Shown: one piece after another, positions 1 to 10,218 of the stretch | Numbering within the stretch: position 1 is the first letter of the stretch | How the letters are laid out: each line of letters starts with the position of its first letter | Assembly: GCF_039543525.1 (NCBI RefSeq) | Contig: NZ_BAABJX010000065.1 | Coordinates: forward strand, 74,458 to 138,457 | Length of the DNA: 64,000 nucleotides | Source: Algivirga pacifica | Lineage (GTDB): Bacteria; Bacteroidota; Bacteroidia; Cytophagales; Flammeovirgaceae | Direction: 5' to 3' | Made by a program: the position numbers and the translations under genes | Notes under the pieces: model-generated | Database searches by the model: none | Told to the model about the DNA's origin: nothing | What the model saw: the letters and a program-made list of their open reading frames with translations, nothing else

Positions 1-329
1 AGGCCTACATGTCCTGGAGCATCAATTATGTCTGGACCAGGCTGCTCTCCTTTACCTCTGGTAAGAATCACAATATCATTTTGTGGTTCAGCGTTTTCTA
101 ATGTAATAGGAACACCTACTTTTAACCATGACCTAGCTCTTAAACTCTTGGAACGTGGTAATCTCAACGCCCATGCTATATAATTAATAAACGCGGAGCA
201 CCAAGGAACGTGATCTCCTTCAGGCCATTTATTATCTAATTGTAGCATCGTCAAAATAAGTTCATTAGATGCTATACCAGGTACCTCTTTAATACCTACA
301 TGTCGAGTTGCTAAATCGTAAAGTGTCAT
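1..329 (-). CDS. Peptidoglycan-hydrolase-like protein (TIGR02594-like), 3' end outside window
   Basis: Reading leftward from the ATG at 329, the open frame continues past the window edge, so about 109 N-terminal residues are visible. The sequence begins MTLYDLATRHVGIKEVPG. It then has a PWCSAFINYIAW block whose Cys is the expected nucleophile, RARSWLKVG, and NDIVILTRG before GHVG at the edge. That order (WCS-A-F, ARSWL, GD/NDIV, GHVG) is typical of the TIGR02594 / NlpC-P60-like family found in phages and secreted wall-active effectors. It lies 204 bases beyond the giant gene on the same strand and is probably co-transcribed with it. The specific substrate cannot be told. Confidence 0.7.
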   Translation of the reverse strand, partial: MTLYDLATRHVGIKEVPGIASNELILTMLQLDNKWPEGDHVPWCSAFINYIAWALRLPRSKSLRARSWLKVGVPITLENAEPQNDIVILTRGKGEQPGPDIIDAPGHVG

Positions 330-532
330 TAAGTTTGGGTTTAGATTGTAATTACTCTGAGGAAAGTCTTCAAGCAATTAATTTCATAGTGTTAAACTCG
401 ATCATAACGGCTTGAATCAAACCTCAAATATAGCTTTATTTTTAGAGTAAAAGATTAGGTAGTGTACCAGAATGAATATTTTAAAACAAAGTTTTCAATG
501 AGCGAAAGCTCAGTTAACTGATACAAGTTATT

Positions 533-3500
533 CTAATCAATTTTTATTGCGGCATAAATTACGTTATCCCTATCGGCCTTTCTCCATGAATAATTAATAG
601 TCTCGTTTTGGTGAGGTTTACCACCTAATGATCCCCAATATGCCCTTGGATATTTACCATGAGCAACTGCGCCCTCAACAACTACAACAACATGTCCGTG
701 TTCACGTGGTGGATTATGTTGCTCTGACCTGAGTGCACCGATAACTAGCCAACCTTCTTCAGCTTTTTTCTTTGCCTTCAGTCCATCTTTACCAAGCTTT
801 ATCCAAGCAGGTCCTTTGATCTGATCTACAATATTGTCTGCTTGACCTGTCAAGATTATTCCAAATTCTTTAGCTACAGCTTTCACAAATGCATTACAAT
901 CACCTTTATTAGTTTCCCAATGCTTTTCACATGCTAAGATAACTTTTTGGCCATTGTTATCTGTAAAACTAATCGTCTCTTTCGTTTTATTTCTAAAGAT
1001 CGTGGCAATCGTTAACAGTGGCCTATCTACTTTATTCTTCTCTTCACTATGATCATATAGCGTGATACTTAGCACAGGATATCCATTATCATAAACTTCA
1101 AATTTCTTGTCATATAGAAATTCCTCTTGATATTTTACAGAATGAGTTTTACTAGCATCAAATTCCATTTGCTCAATTGGAATAACAGGAAGCTTGGCAT
1201 TTCGTTCAACGTTCAGATCATGAGTATCTATCAACCATTTCGAAGTTACCTTATATGGTAAATTAAGACTGGCAAACAACTTGAATACTGATTCATGAAG
1301 GGATTCATTAAGTATCGAATTAAAAAAGGTTATATGCGGCGTAACCCATGTGGAAAATACACTGCGATTAGTGACATACTGAAATCTTTTATTCTTTACG
1401 GCTGTATTACGATAAGCTTCGGCTTCAGATCTTATGGATCGGATCTTGGATTTTTTGGGCTCTCCTAAAACATTAAAGTCTTTACTTGTTACCTTAACTT
1501 TCAGAACCTTTAAATTCGTTTCTGGTAGTCTTTCTACCGTTGTGAACACTTCAAATAATGGGGAACATTTGTGAGTTATAGTCCAGTTATCCGAATTGCT
1601 CTTTGTTAACTCAAAGTATTGATTTCCCTCAGTATTAGATTCATACAGTTCTTCTGGTTTCGGTTTGGTAAGTTCATTATAAAGGTCAATAATGAAATCC
1701 TTATTATTACTTATATTTTTCTGTTTAGACGAAAACTTAATAGACCAATAAGCTATAAAACCTTCAAAATCACGCACATCCGTTAATGGTGAAATGTGGT
1801 CAGACTCTCTTGTCGAAAGATATATGCGCAACACATCTCCTGGGAAATATTGACTTGCTGTTCCTTCATCATACTCTGTATCATCTATGTGCATAATATA
1901 TGACCACTGTCCAATCTCACGCTTCCATACAACTTTATTTGTATCTCCAAACTCTTGCTTTGCGTAATGTTTCTTTAAGTGTGGATTTGGTGGGAATTCA
2001 CGATAAATACGTGGCCATTTATCCTCATCATCATTAGTGTGATTCGTATTAATTTTAGGAAGATCAACTGGTTGAAGCAATTGAATCCATGTTGATTTTT
2101 CCACATCTTTTTCTCCTGATATATTATCAATGTCGAATTCGAGATGTGTGATCTTTGGAGTAAAATCGAGTTCAATGAATTTACTACTTCCGATCTGATC
2201 AAACATAATCGTCCAACTCGGTACTCCATTTCTACAATCAAGTTTTGAGGAAACCAAATTATAGTCCGGTACTTGCGGTATTCCAACCAATAGACGGTAT
2301 TCTTCAAGCTCTTTCAAGTAATCACTTTCCAATTCAACAGTTATCATTCCATCATACTCATAGAAGTAATTCGCCTTCTCCAGAAGTATTTTCCTCAGTT
2401 CTTCCTGCATTTCGGGTGAAACGTTTGCATTCAGATTATCGATGTTATCAACTCTGCCATGAAGCTCTTCCTCAACCAATATTTTTTTACTCTGTATAAG
2501 CTTTTCTATGTGAGATTTGATCTCTTCCCGTCTAAACCCTGATAGACCTTCCGGAGTTAATAACTGGTCAATTTTTGCTAGAATTAATCGTAATCCCTGA
2601 TCAAGATCAATCTTGCCATCGATAATGTTTCCTTTGTATGTCCCGTTCCACTTTTGCGTACTGTATGGAACCAACCCAAAATAGTTTTTACGACTCAATG
2701 GTTGCTTATTTGTAACCTCGAAGGTAAGCATGCTAGTGTCAATGATATATGCAAACTTTTCCGTATTTTCGACCTTAGATTCCCCTGAACTCAACCCGAT
2801 AGTATATCGTCCCTTACTTTCTTTTCTAAGAATATCATCAAGATTTTTCCAAGTTGTACCTTCTTCTTTTCCCCTTAATGGCACTGTAAATCTTGTAGAT
2901 TTAATTTCAGACACTCCCCAGACCTTATCTGCATCTGGAACTTGCACAAAGAAATCCTTCTCGGATTCGGATTCTCGACTAATCATGATCGAAGGTGCCA
3001 ATACAGTACGTAAAGTCATAATTTCAGGGGTTTCAAACTCTAGTCCAAAATCTTCCGGCTCTGTTTTGTTTTTAACTAACTGATCCAATGCGTAATCAAC
3101 CGCTTTACACATTTCTCTTCTTAGTTTATCTTCTGAAACAGAAAATCCTTCCATTGAAAAACGTATACGTTGATATATATTACCTTTCGAATCTTTCTCA
3201 TTGATTTGATCCTGTATTAAAAGAAGCTTCTTAAGTGCTTCATCAAAATTAATTTTCTCATACTTACCACCCTTCTCAAACACATTGATATTCAGCTTCC
3301 AAATTAATTTCCCATCTTTAACTTTATCTAGCCAATACGACAGTTTGATATATGGCCAGGAGCTTACAGGCTCCAACTTGTCAAAATATCGATGAATCAA
3401 AGTTAATGGTTCTCCAAGTGACGTTGCTCTGAACCCAAAAACATCTCGTAACCCCACTTGGACGTTAAACTTTTTACCGACATGTTTATAACGATATGGT

Positions 3501-6500
3501 TGCGAATCACATTTCACCTCGCTAATTGGCGACACATGCTTGTAAATGAGTAATTCACTTCCAAAAGTCACATTCTTTTCAGGAACTGCGCTTTGCGGGG
3601 ACTGAGGCATTATTGGTAACACCTCATCACTTGAAAGTAATGGTTCCCCATTTGCTTTGCTAACACTGTACTCTAATGGAAGGTATTGTTCAAACTTATC
3701 AGATTCAAACTCGTTATTTTGACGTTCTACATGTAACGCAAAACAATGAGATGGAATTGTAGGCTGGTATTCAAGTACAGGAGTTTTAGAATCTACTTCC
3801 ATTAACTCAGTAAAAAGGCTATGTGAACCTTTATCTAAAGCCTCAAACAGCGATGAATCACCAAGTGACATTTCATCAACCCTGATATAATTGGAATACG
3901 AAATAAATTCCGTATTTGGAGCAGCTTCAAATGAAAAAACAAGTTGGATCTGATCTTTTACGTCTAGTAAAACGGAATTGAATATTTCTGATTCACTAAA
4001 ATCTGTAAGGAAATAACCACCATTATTCGTAACACTTGCTTCCCAAAGTATCCTAACAAAATCAATAATATTCGAAACACTCGCAGTGTAATTAATCGCA
4101 TTATTCGTGAATAAATTCACTTGATCCATAATTACAGGAGGGTGTGTTTTAGGAGATAGATTTGTTTTCACAAGGTAAATCTCATTCTGATTCGAACCCG
4201 TAATAAGATCAATGTATTCCGTTGGTTTATTTTTTTCTTCCTTCTTGAAGTAACAATGAATATTTTTCACAAACCCTTGAGAAGTATGAACTCTATGAAG
4301 AAGATTTACAGCATCCATACTTGTATCTACGAATTCCAGTGATTTAACCTTTTGCACTCCATCTACTGAAACTGTCTGAACTCTTGCAGAAAGCTCAACC
4401 TGAACAACTGCTCTATAATCTAATTTAATGTCCTGACCTCTAATCTTCATAACGCTTCGATTTTCATTATCTGAAATCCTCAGATTGATGAACGCTTTAT
4501 TACGACTTTGATCATTTCGTATCTGGACGGGGAGCTCAAAATATCGTGTACTTTCTACTTTGATAGTACTATTAGATACAGGCAATACAACGGGTACGAG
4601 TTCAAAAGGATTAGAAATTTCACTTTTCAATACTGTATCCTTCAATTTATCGAGATTCAAATTAATCTTATCGTGTACCTCTTCCTTAAAACTATCTGCT
4701 CCAAACCCGAGAACATCGTCCTTCAGTGAAACGCTACCATGACTATTAGTGAAAATTATATCTATATCTTCTTCAGGACCATCTACAATACCGTTAATTT
4801 TGTGCGTTTGCCCTAACAGATCGAAATAAGATTTTGTATCATCTGGATTTCCTAAAACATCCGTCAATCTCAATCCACTATTGTAAAAGTAATTCAACCT
4901 TCCAATAATTGCTCCCAATCGCTCGTCACTATTCAGTTTCCAATCGCCATCTTCCTCAAGGAGTTTCTTGAGCTGAATTTTTGGATTTTCAATATCTTCA
5001 TCTATCTTCTGCTCTATCAGATACTCCATATATGTTTCGAGAGTTACCAATCCGATAAACTTGAAATATTCTGCGATAACTAGATCTTCATTAAGGTCGT
5101 ACTTGGTTTCTGCTAATTTCGGTCCATTATCCGATCGATCAAGGAATTGTGTGAAGTACTTATCAAATTGCTTATCGAGTGTGGCTAAATCCGATTCTGA
5201 ATAATTGCCTTTATAAGTAAACTCCTTCTCATTACCTCCCTCAAGATTTAAAATTCCTTCCCAACGTAATGTAAAACTATCACTTTCAGGTATTGATTGA
5301 TCTTTTCTTCGAACGCTCATGTGACGTGAAACTGGAATTGGAATTGGTCGGAACGGGCATTTTCCACTATCCTCTGTACATTCGTCATTTTCAAGCAATT
5401 TCTGGAAAGCTTTGAATTCATTATTATCAAAGTCATACAGCATGTGGTCAGTAAGCAACTTTTCATCTAGATTAGAACCATAACCAGAAAGTAATACCGG
5501 ACGATACCTTATTTTAAATTCAACATTATCAGCATGTGGTCCCTCTAGGAAGTAAGCTCTCAAATGCTTGTAGTCCATTACCTTTTCCTCCATTTCACCT
5601 AGAGCATGTGTAAATACTGCCTCGAAAATGGGGGTAATGATACGATCTTTCAATACATTTTTTGCTGCATACTCAAGTGCTCCTGTTTTTTCGTTATAGC
5701 AACAACCGAAGAAATTGATAGCGAATTGATGTATTAAGTAAGACTCGGTTGTACCTCTCTGGCTTTCATCCACTGTAGTAATCGTAGGAATATAAATTAC
5801 TGGAATATCAGTGATGTTAACAGATACTGGCTGTGTTAAATCAATGGTAAACGGTCGCTCTCCATGCAATGCCAAAAGGTTATTACCTCCTTTGCCAAGA
5901 ATATAATTAAATCGAACTCTACTATGGTACGAAAGCGTAACTCGAATACAAATTTTCTTTCTAAAAATTTTGAAGCAACTAATCGTAAAACGGACTCTAA
6001 CACGCACAGACCCTTCTATATACATTGGAACCTCCTGAAGCTTACCATTTATTACATATAGTGTAAGTCCAAATTCCACACGGAGAATCACGTGAACAGA
6101 AACTTTTGTAATTCTAAAGTTTATATAGCCGACCAATTCAGCAATAGCACCAACTCGTCCTGCGAGAGCAAAATGATCTGGAAGAAACTGATCTAGCGCC
6201 CCCTCATCTGGTTTGAAAGCAAAAGCTCCTTCTAAAATTCCATATACGCTGATGCTGGCTCCAACATAAAATACTCCTTTATCTATATACCCCCCTAATC
6301 CAACTCTAAATGCCATTCCGGTTTGAAGAATTAAGCAGTCTTCAACTTCACTTTGATACTTTCCAAATAGACTTAAAGATGCAGTTCTCAACCGTGTAAT
6401 GTAAAAGCCTACCCATCCAACAAATGGACGCAACTGCATCAGACACGAACGAGACCAATCGCCACTTTTCCTTGGGTAACCAATATCTATTTTAAAGTCC

Positions 6501-9500
6501 CCATTAGTGAATATATCTACTCCTAAATTTGGAAGTGTCCAAGCAATCCCTCCAGCCTCAATATTTCTGAATTCCGGAGGTAGTTCAAACTCCAATGAAT
6601 ATACTCCTAGCTTATCTGATAGTTTTTTATAAAGAATATCAAAATCTATAATTTTTTTGAGCTCTAAATGTATACCATAAAGGTCTGGATCATTGAAAAC
6701 AAATTGCATATCAAATATCTTCCGCCATCCAGATGGAATAAAATCATTAGAGCCAAGAAACCAATTTCTTTTAGGTTCATAGAAATCATTTACTGGATTT
6801 CCAGTGCTGCAAGGGTCTAGATTCGTACTAAAAACATCCAATGCTTTATTAATCAACGATTCCACTGTACGATCCATAGTCTCGACTTTTGGTCCGACAC
6901 GTTGTCCTACTCCCAATACAAGGTTTCCTGGAGCCTCCACTGTTCCTTTTTTCGTTGCAGCAATGAACCATGCCAATTTTTTACGCGGTTGTGCATAAAT
7001 GATCCCATTAAAATCAAAAGCATCTTTGGGAGGTAATTCAGTTGTATATATTTTCATGCGTGCGTTAACCAGGCGCATTAAATAAGATGTCCCTTCTCGA
7101 GCTTCAAATGTACAAAGATCGAATCTCTCAATCGACAATTGAAAGGGACCAAAGTCCACATTAACCCCTTTCTTACTAGGCCCATTCAATTTAAAACCAA
7201 CTTCTAATCCTCCATCTTTAGTCCACCCAACAAGAAGCTCACCTTTCAACATTTTAAAGGCAGCCAAATCGCCCAATGTACCTAAATCAAAGTCAAATAC
7301 CATCGACCACATAGATGAGCCATGTAATTCCTTACTGTAAACTGATGAGAAATCATAATCCAGTAAACCTGTTTTATCAATTTGGAATACCTGAAATCGA
7401 TTGAATTTAATTGGAAAACTTCCAAGTAGTCCTTTTCCATTGAACTTAATCTTTGGAAAAAACTGTAATTTCGACTCATCGAATTTAATATCTGGTAACA
7501 CATCCTTTTTATCGAATTTTAATCCTATGTTTTTCAACAATAGACTTTCGATATGTAAAAGATCTTTCATATTACCAATATTTTTCGAAAACTGAACATT
7601 AGCATCGAGGTCGAAACGATAAACATCAGAAGCTCCTTCAACATTTGCGAAGCTTGCTTTGGTCAATACAAGAGTCTCGATAATGTCATTTTTTCCAAAT
7701 TCCACCTTTATACCAGTATCCAAGTTGAATCGAAATATATTGCGACCGTAGCTGTCTGTTTGTATACTCCCATCCAAACGAAAAAGATTCTTTATTTTTC
7801 TTTCTGGATCTACATTTGGCAGGAGCTTACTTGCATTACTCAATTCAACGCCCTCAAAAGTCACATCGTCTTCAAATAAATTATGAACTTTCACAAAAGC
7901 ATATGAAATGAAATTTCGAAACTCCGAATTTTCAAATCGAATTAAAAGTTTAGACAATGCAAAACGATAGCTAATATCTCCACTACGACGAAAAAATTTA
8001 TTGACCTCATCAAAGTCTAGCCCTCGGTCATCCCATGTACCGACAACATCATAATCTATCAATCCATAAAATACAGTTGATTCAATGTCAATTTTTCCGT
8101 TGTTTACGTAGGTCTTATTGACAGGGATAGCCACATATTCAAATCGAAGTGGGGTCTCCAACTTCAATTTTCCATCATTAATCTTATTATCATCTTGTTT
8201 TAGGTGTTGTGAAGATAATAATCCATCGAATTCAGTTGGCAATAGTGAGCTATTTTCTATAGGTATATTTAGAATAAGAACTCCATTCCACCCTCGGTTG
8301 TGTCTGATCTCATCTTGTATATAACGATAATCCTCTTTAGTGTTTTCCTCTTTATACTTTTTATCAAACTTGTCAAACTCATTCTGTACAACCTCCTGAA
8401 TTTTATTCAAGTCAATCAGTTTATTAGAAGCTCCGAAACTGCCGTAATTAGACCATTTAGAGGTATCGTTTATTAAATAATCTAATGTATGACGACTGTA
8501 CTTAAATATAATAATACGATTATCGTCGACCAGATCTTCATCCTTTACATTTCCAAGATTGAGATCTACTCCAAAACCTTGTACATCGAAGAAAATATCA
8601 AAATTGACAATGAAATTATTGGCCTGCTTCAATAATTTCGGAGTAGTCACGAAAAATACATCTTCTCGGGCAATCGAAATACTGAAATCCGTGTCGATGT
8701 TCTTGATTGTGAACCGGGTCTTTGTTGCACTCTCTAATCCTTGATTATCATCTGTCTTAATAAAATCCAAACGATTTGCTACTTTCGTGAAGCCTTGAGG
8801 AGTAATTACAGTAGAATCATCACTTTTCGGAACAAAACCAAAAAAATTAGAAGTGTCTAAACGCTTTCTTACCAAAAGATTTTCAATTTCCTCTAAGGAT
8901 TTATTTCTACGAAAAGCAAGAGTTGGTATTAATGGAACAATATACTCTTGATCTCCTACATCACGCAGTCCTAACCTCCCTATTTGAATAGGAGCATATT
9001 CAGATTCGACTTTACCTTCGTTTTCAAGCGAATTTTCTTTTGTTGATAAATTTCGAAAATAGGGCGCATGCTCTGCATCAAGGTAGTGCTTTACAGCATT
9101 ACTAAGCACCAGCACAGATGTCAATGAACCTTCGTGATCTTTTCCTAAATCGGTATCATTTTCATCGAACAATACCTTTGTATAGTCTCGAAATTCAAGT
9201 ATACAAGCATCTACTCGCTCCGTTCCAGAATTCCCTAATAGCATATACTTTCCGTTAGCCGTAGAGATCTTCAATTGCTCTCCTTCTAATGGGGAAAAGA
9301 AAAAATCCCTTCTCGATTTACTTTTCTTAGTATTTATGAACGTCAAACGACTCATCAATGCATGAGGCTCGTCCATTGTATACTGTATACCCATTTCATC
9401 TACAAAATCGGTTCTTGTTCCTGTAGGACAATTCATAAGGAGGTACGATGAAAACTGTGCAGGAAGTGAATTCTCCACACTCTGGATAGGGTAAACACTC

Positions 9501-10216
9501 ATTTTACAACAGGTACCATCCCAAAGTGATTGATTGTCCAAATAAGTATAACTACATATCTTTTTTCTATTACCCTTGGATTCAATAAGAGCCGTTTTTG
9601 GTTGAAATATTAATGCATTATTTGTGTGTTCCAACTGCTCACTCTCATTACTTTTGAGCGAAAACCCAAAGCAGATAGAGCCTCTTCCATAATTCTTTTT
9701 ATGTGATTCAGAAAACAACTTATCATGAGTAAGTGGGATAAAACATTGGTCAAATTCGTTCCGCATCTCTACTAAATCAGTTACAACAATATTTCCCTCA
9801 TTAGCTAAAAACTCTAATGCTTCTTTATCTGCATTGTAACCAATTGTTAGTTCCCTAGCCAAACTTCCATCTACAAGAAGCGTGTGGGTGTGATTTCCTA
9901 TTCCAACCCCAAAATCAATTACTTTATTGCCTTTAAATGTAATACCAACTAAATCAAGCCTCGAAATACCAAGGTTATCTACCCATATAATTTCGTTATT
10001 ATCTCTATGCCGGTTACGAAGATCTGTTACAATATCCTCAGTGATCGTTACAGATTTATTTTGATAGAAGACTAGAGTAAAATAATTATTATCACCCGTA
10101 GTAAAAGCCGTTGAAAAATCAAATTTGTTTGATTTTGTGATATCCGAGTAAACTAAAATGCCACCATCACTCACTAAATAAATATTTGGGAAATCGGGGG
10201 ATTGGTCAAGTTTCAT
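533..10216 (-). CDS. Giant 3227-residue protein with C-terminal Cys/His hydrolase-like domain
   Basis: One uninterrupted frame of 3227 residues. No signal peptide is evident at the start (MKLDQSPDFPNIYLVSDGG). Most of it is predicted beta-rich with no recognised repeat. A central stretch of roughly residues 1270-1480 is rich in alternating aromatic and hydrophobic strands and Cys pairs. The last ~130 residues look like a small papain/NlpC-type hydrolase: GDCNAF with Cys3107, then HGHV with His3173 and His3175, then a YPRAYWGSLGG block. This suggests a peptidoglycan amidase or peptidase acting as a toxic tip. It starts 2 bases after the stop of a secreted-protein gene and is followed by another wall-hydrolase-like gene, so a three-gene cassette is likely. 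The secretion route is not visible. Family membership of the large body is unknown to me. Confidence 0.6.
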   Translation of the reverse strand: MKLDQSPDFPNIYLVSDGGILVYSDITKSNKFDFSTAFTTGDNNYFTLVFYQNKSVTITEDIVTDLRNRHRDNNEIIWVDNLGISRLDLVGITFKGNKVIDFGVGIGNHTHTLLVDGSLARELTIGYNADKEALEFLANEGNIVVTDLVEMRNEFDQCFIPLTHDKLFSESHKKNYGRGSICFGFSLKSNESEQLEHTNNALIFQPKTALIESKGNRKKICSYTYLDNQSLWDGTCCKMSVYPIQSVENSLPAQFSSYLLMNCPTGTRTDFVDEMGIQYTMDEPHALMSRLTFINTKKSKSRRDFFFSPLEGEQLKISTANGKYMLLGNSGTERVDACILEFRDYTKVLFDENDTDLGKDHEGSLTSVLVLSNAVKHYLDAEHAPYFRNLSTKENSLENEGKVESEYAPIQIGRLGLRDVGDQEYIVPLIPTLAFRRNKSLEEIENLLVRKRLDTSNFFGFVPKSDDSTVITPQGFTKVANRLDFIKTDDNQGLESATKTRFTIKNIDTDFSISIAREDVFFVTTPKLLKQANNFIVNFDIFFDVQGFGVDLNLGNVKDEDLVDDNRIIIFKYSRHTLDYLINDTSKWSNYGSFGASNKLIDLNKIQEVVQNEFDKFDKKYKEENTKEDYRYIQDEIRHNRGWNGVLILNIPIENSSLLPTEFDGLLSSQHLKQDDNKINDGKLKLETPLRFEYVAIPVNKTYVNNGKIDIESTVFYGLIDYDVVGTWDDRGLDFDEVNKFFRRSGDISYRFALSKLLIRFENSEFRNFISYAFVKVHNLFEDDVTFEGVELSNASKLLPNVDPERKIKNLFRLDGSIQTDSYGRNIFRFNLDTGIKVEFGKNDIIETLVLTKASFANVEGASDVYRFDLDANVQFSKNIGNMKDLLHIESLLLKNIGLKFDKKDVLPDIKFDESKLQFFPKIKFNGKGLLGSFPIKFNRFQVFQIDKTGLLDYDFSSVYSKELHGSSMWSMVFDFDLGTLGDLAAFKMLKGELLVGWTKDGGLEVGFKLNGPSKKGVNVDFGPFQLSIERFDLCTFEAREGTSYLMRLVNARMKIYTTELPPKDAFDFNGIIYAQPRKKLAWFIAATKKGTVEAPGNLVLGVGQRVGPKVETMDRTVESLINKALDVFSTNLDPCSTGNPVNDFYEPKRNWFLGSNDFIPSGWRKIFDMQFVFNDPDLYGIHLELKKIIDFDILYKKLSDKLGVYSLEFELPPEFRNIEAGGIAWTLPNLGVDIFTNGDFKIDIGYPRKSGDWSRSCLMQLRPFVGWVGFYITRLRTASLSLFGKYQSEVEDCLILQTGMAFRVGLGGYIDKGVFYVGASISVYGILEGAFAFKPDEGALDQFLPDHFALAGRVGAIAELVGYINFRITKVSVHVILRVEFGLTLYVINGKLQEVPMYIEGSVRVRVRFTISCFKIFRKKICIRVTLSYHSRVRFNYILGKGGNNLLALHGERPFTIDLTQPVSVNITDIPVIYIPTITTVDESQRGTTESYLIHQFAINFFGCCYNEKTGALEYAAKNVLKDRIITPIFEAVFTHALGEMEEKVMDYKHLRAYFLEGPHADNVEFKIRYRPVLLSGYGSNLDEKLLTDHMLYDFDNNEFKAFQKLLENDECTEDSGKCPFRPIPIPVSRHMSVRRKDQSIPESDSFTLRWEGILNLEGGNEKEFTYKGNYSESDLATLDKQFDKYFTQFLDRSDNGPKLAETKYDLNEDLVIAEYFKFIGLVTLETYMEYLIEQKIDEDIENPKIQLKKLLEEDGDWKLNSDERLGAIIGRLNYFYNSGLRLTDVLGNPDDTKSYFDLLGQTHKINGIVDGPEEDIDIIFTNSHGSVSLKDDVLGFGADSFKEEVHDKINLNLDKLKDTVLKSEISNPFELVPVVLPVSNSTIKVESTRYFELPVQIRNDQSRNKAFINLRISDNENRSVMKIRGQDIKLDYRAVVQVELSARVQTVSVDGVQKVKSLEFVDTSMDAVNLLHRVHTSQGFVKNIHCYFKKEEKNKPTEYIDLITGSNQNEIYLVKTNLSPKTHPPVIMDQVNLFTNNAINYTASVSNIIDFVRILWEASVTNNGGYFLTDFSESEIFNSVLLDVKDQIQLVFSFEAAPNTEFISYSNYIRVDEMSLGDSSLFEALDKGSHSLFTELMEVDSKTPVLEYQPTIPSHCFALHVERQNNEFESDKFEQYLPLEYSVSKANGEPLLSSDEVLPIMPQSPQSAVPEKNVTFGSELLIYKHVSPISEVKCDSQPYRYKHVGKKFNVQVGLRDVFGFRATSLGEPLTLIHRYFDKLEPVSSWPYIKLSYWLDKVKDGKLIWKLNINVFEKGGKYEKINFDEALKKLLLIQDQINEKDSKGNIYQRIRFSMEGFSVSEDKLRREMCKAVDYALDQLVKNKTEPEDFGLEFETPEIMTLRTVLAPSIMISRESESEKDFFVQVPDADKVWGVSEIKSTRFTVPLRGKEEGTTWKNLDDILRKESKGRYTIGLSSGESKVENTEKFAYIIDTSMLTFEVTNKQPLSRKNYFGLVPYSTQKWNGTYKGNIIDGKIDLDQGLRLILAKIDQLLTPEGLSGFRREEIKSHIEKLIQSKKILVEEELHGRVDNIDNLNANVSPEMQEELRKILLEKANYFYEYDGMITVELESDYLKELEEYRLLVGIPQVPDYNLVSSKLDCRNGVPSWTIMFDQIGSSKFIELDFTPKITHLEFDIDNISGEKDVEKSTWIQLLQPVDLPKINTNHTNDDEDKWPRIYREFPPNPHLKKHYAKQEFGDTNKVVWKREIGQWSYIMHIDDTEYDEGTASQYFPGDVLRIYLSTRESDHISPLTDVRDFEGFIAYWSIKFSSKQKNISNNKDFIIDLYNELTKPKPEELYESNTEGNQYFELTKSNSDNWTITHKCSPLFEVFTTVERLPETNLKVLKVKVTSKDFNVLGEPKKSKIRSIRSEAEAYRNTAVKNKRFQYVTNRSVFSTWVTPHITFFNSILNESLHESVFKLFASLNLPYKVTSKWLIDTHDLNVERNAKLPVIPIEQMEFDASKTHSVKYQEEFLYDKKFEVYDNGYPVLSITLYDHSEEKNKVDRPLLTIATIFRNKTKETISFTDNNGQKVILACEKHWETNKGDCNAFVKAVAKEFGIILTGQADNIVDQIKGPAWIKLGKDGLKAKKKAEEGWLVIGALRSEQHNPPREHGHVVVVVEGAVAHGKYPRAYWGSLGGKPHQNETINYSWRKADRDNVIYAAIKID

Positions 10217-10218
10217 AT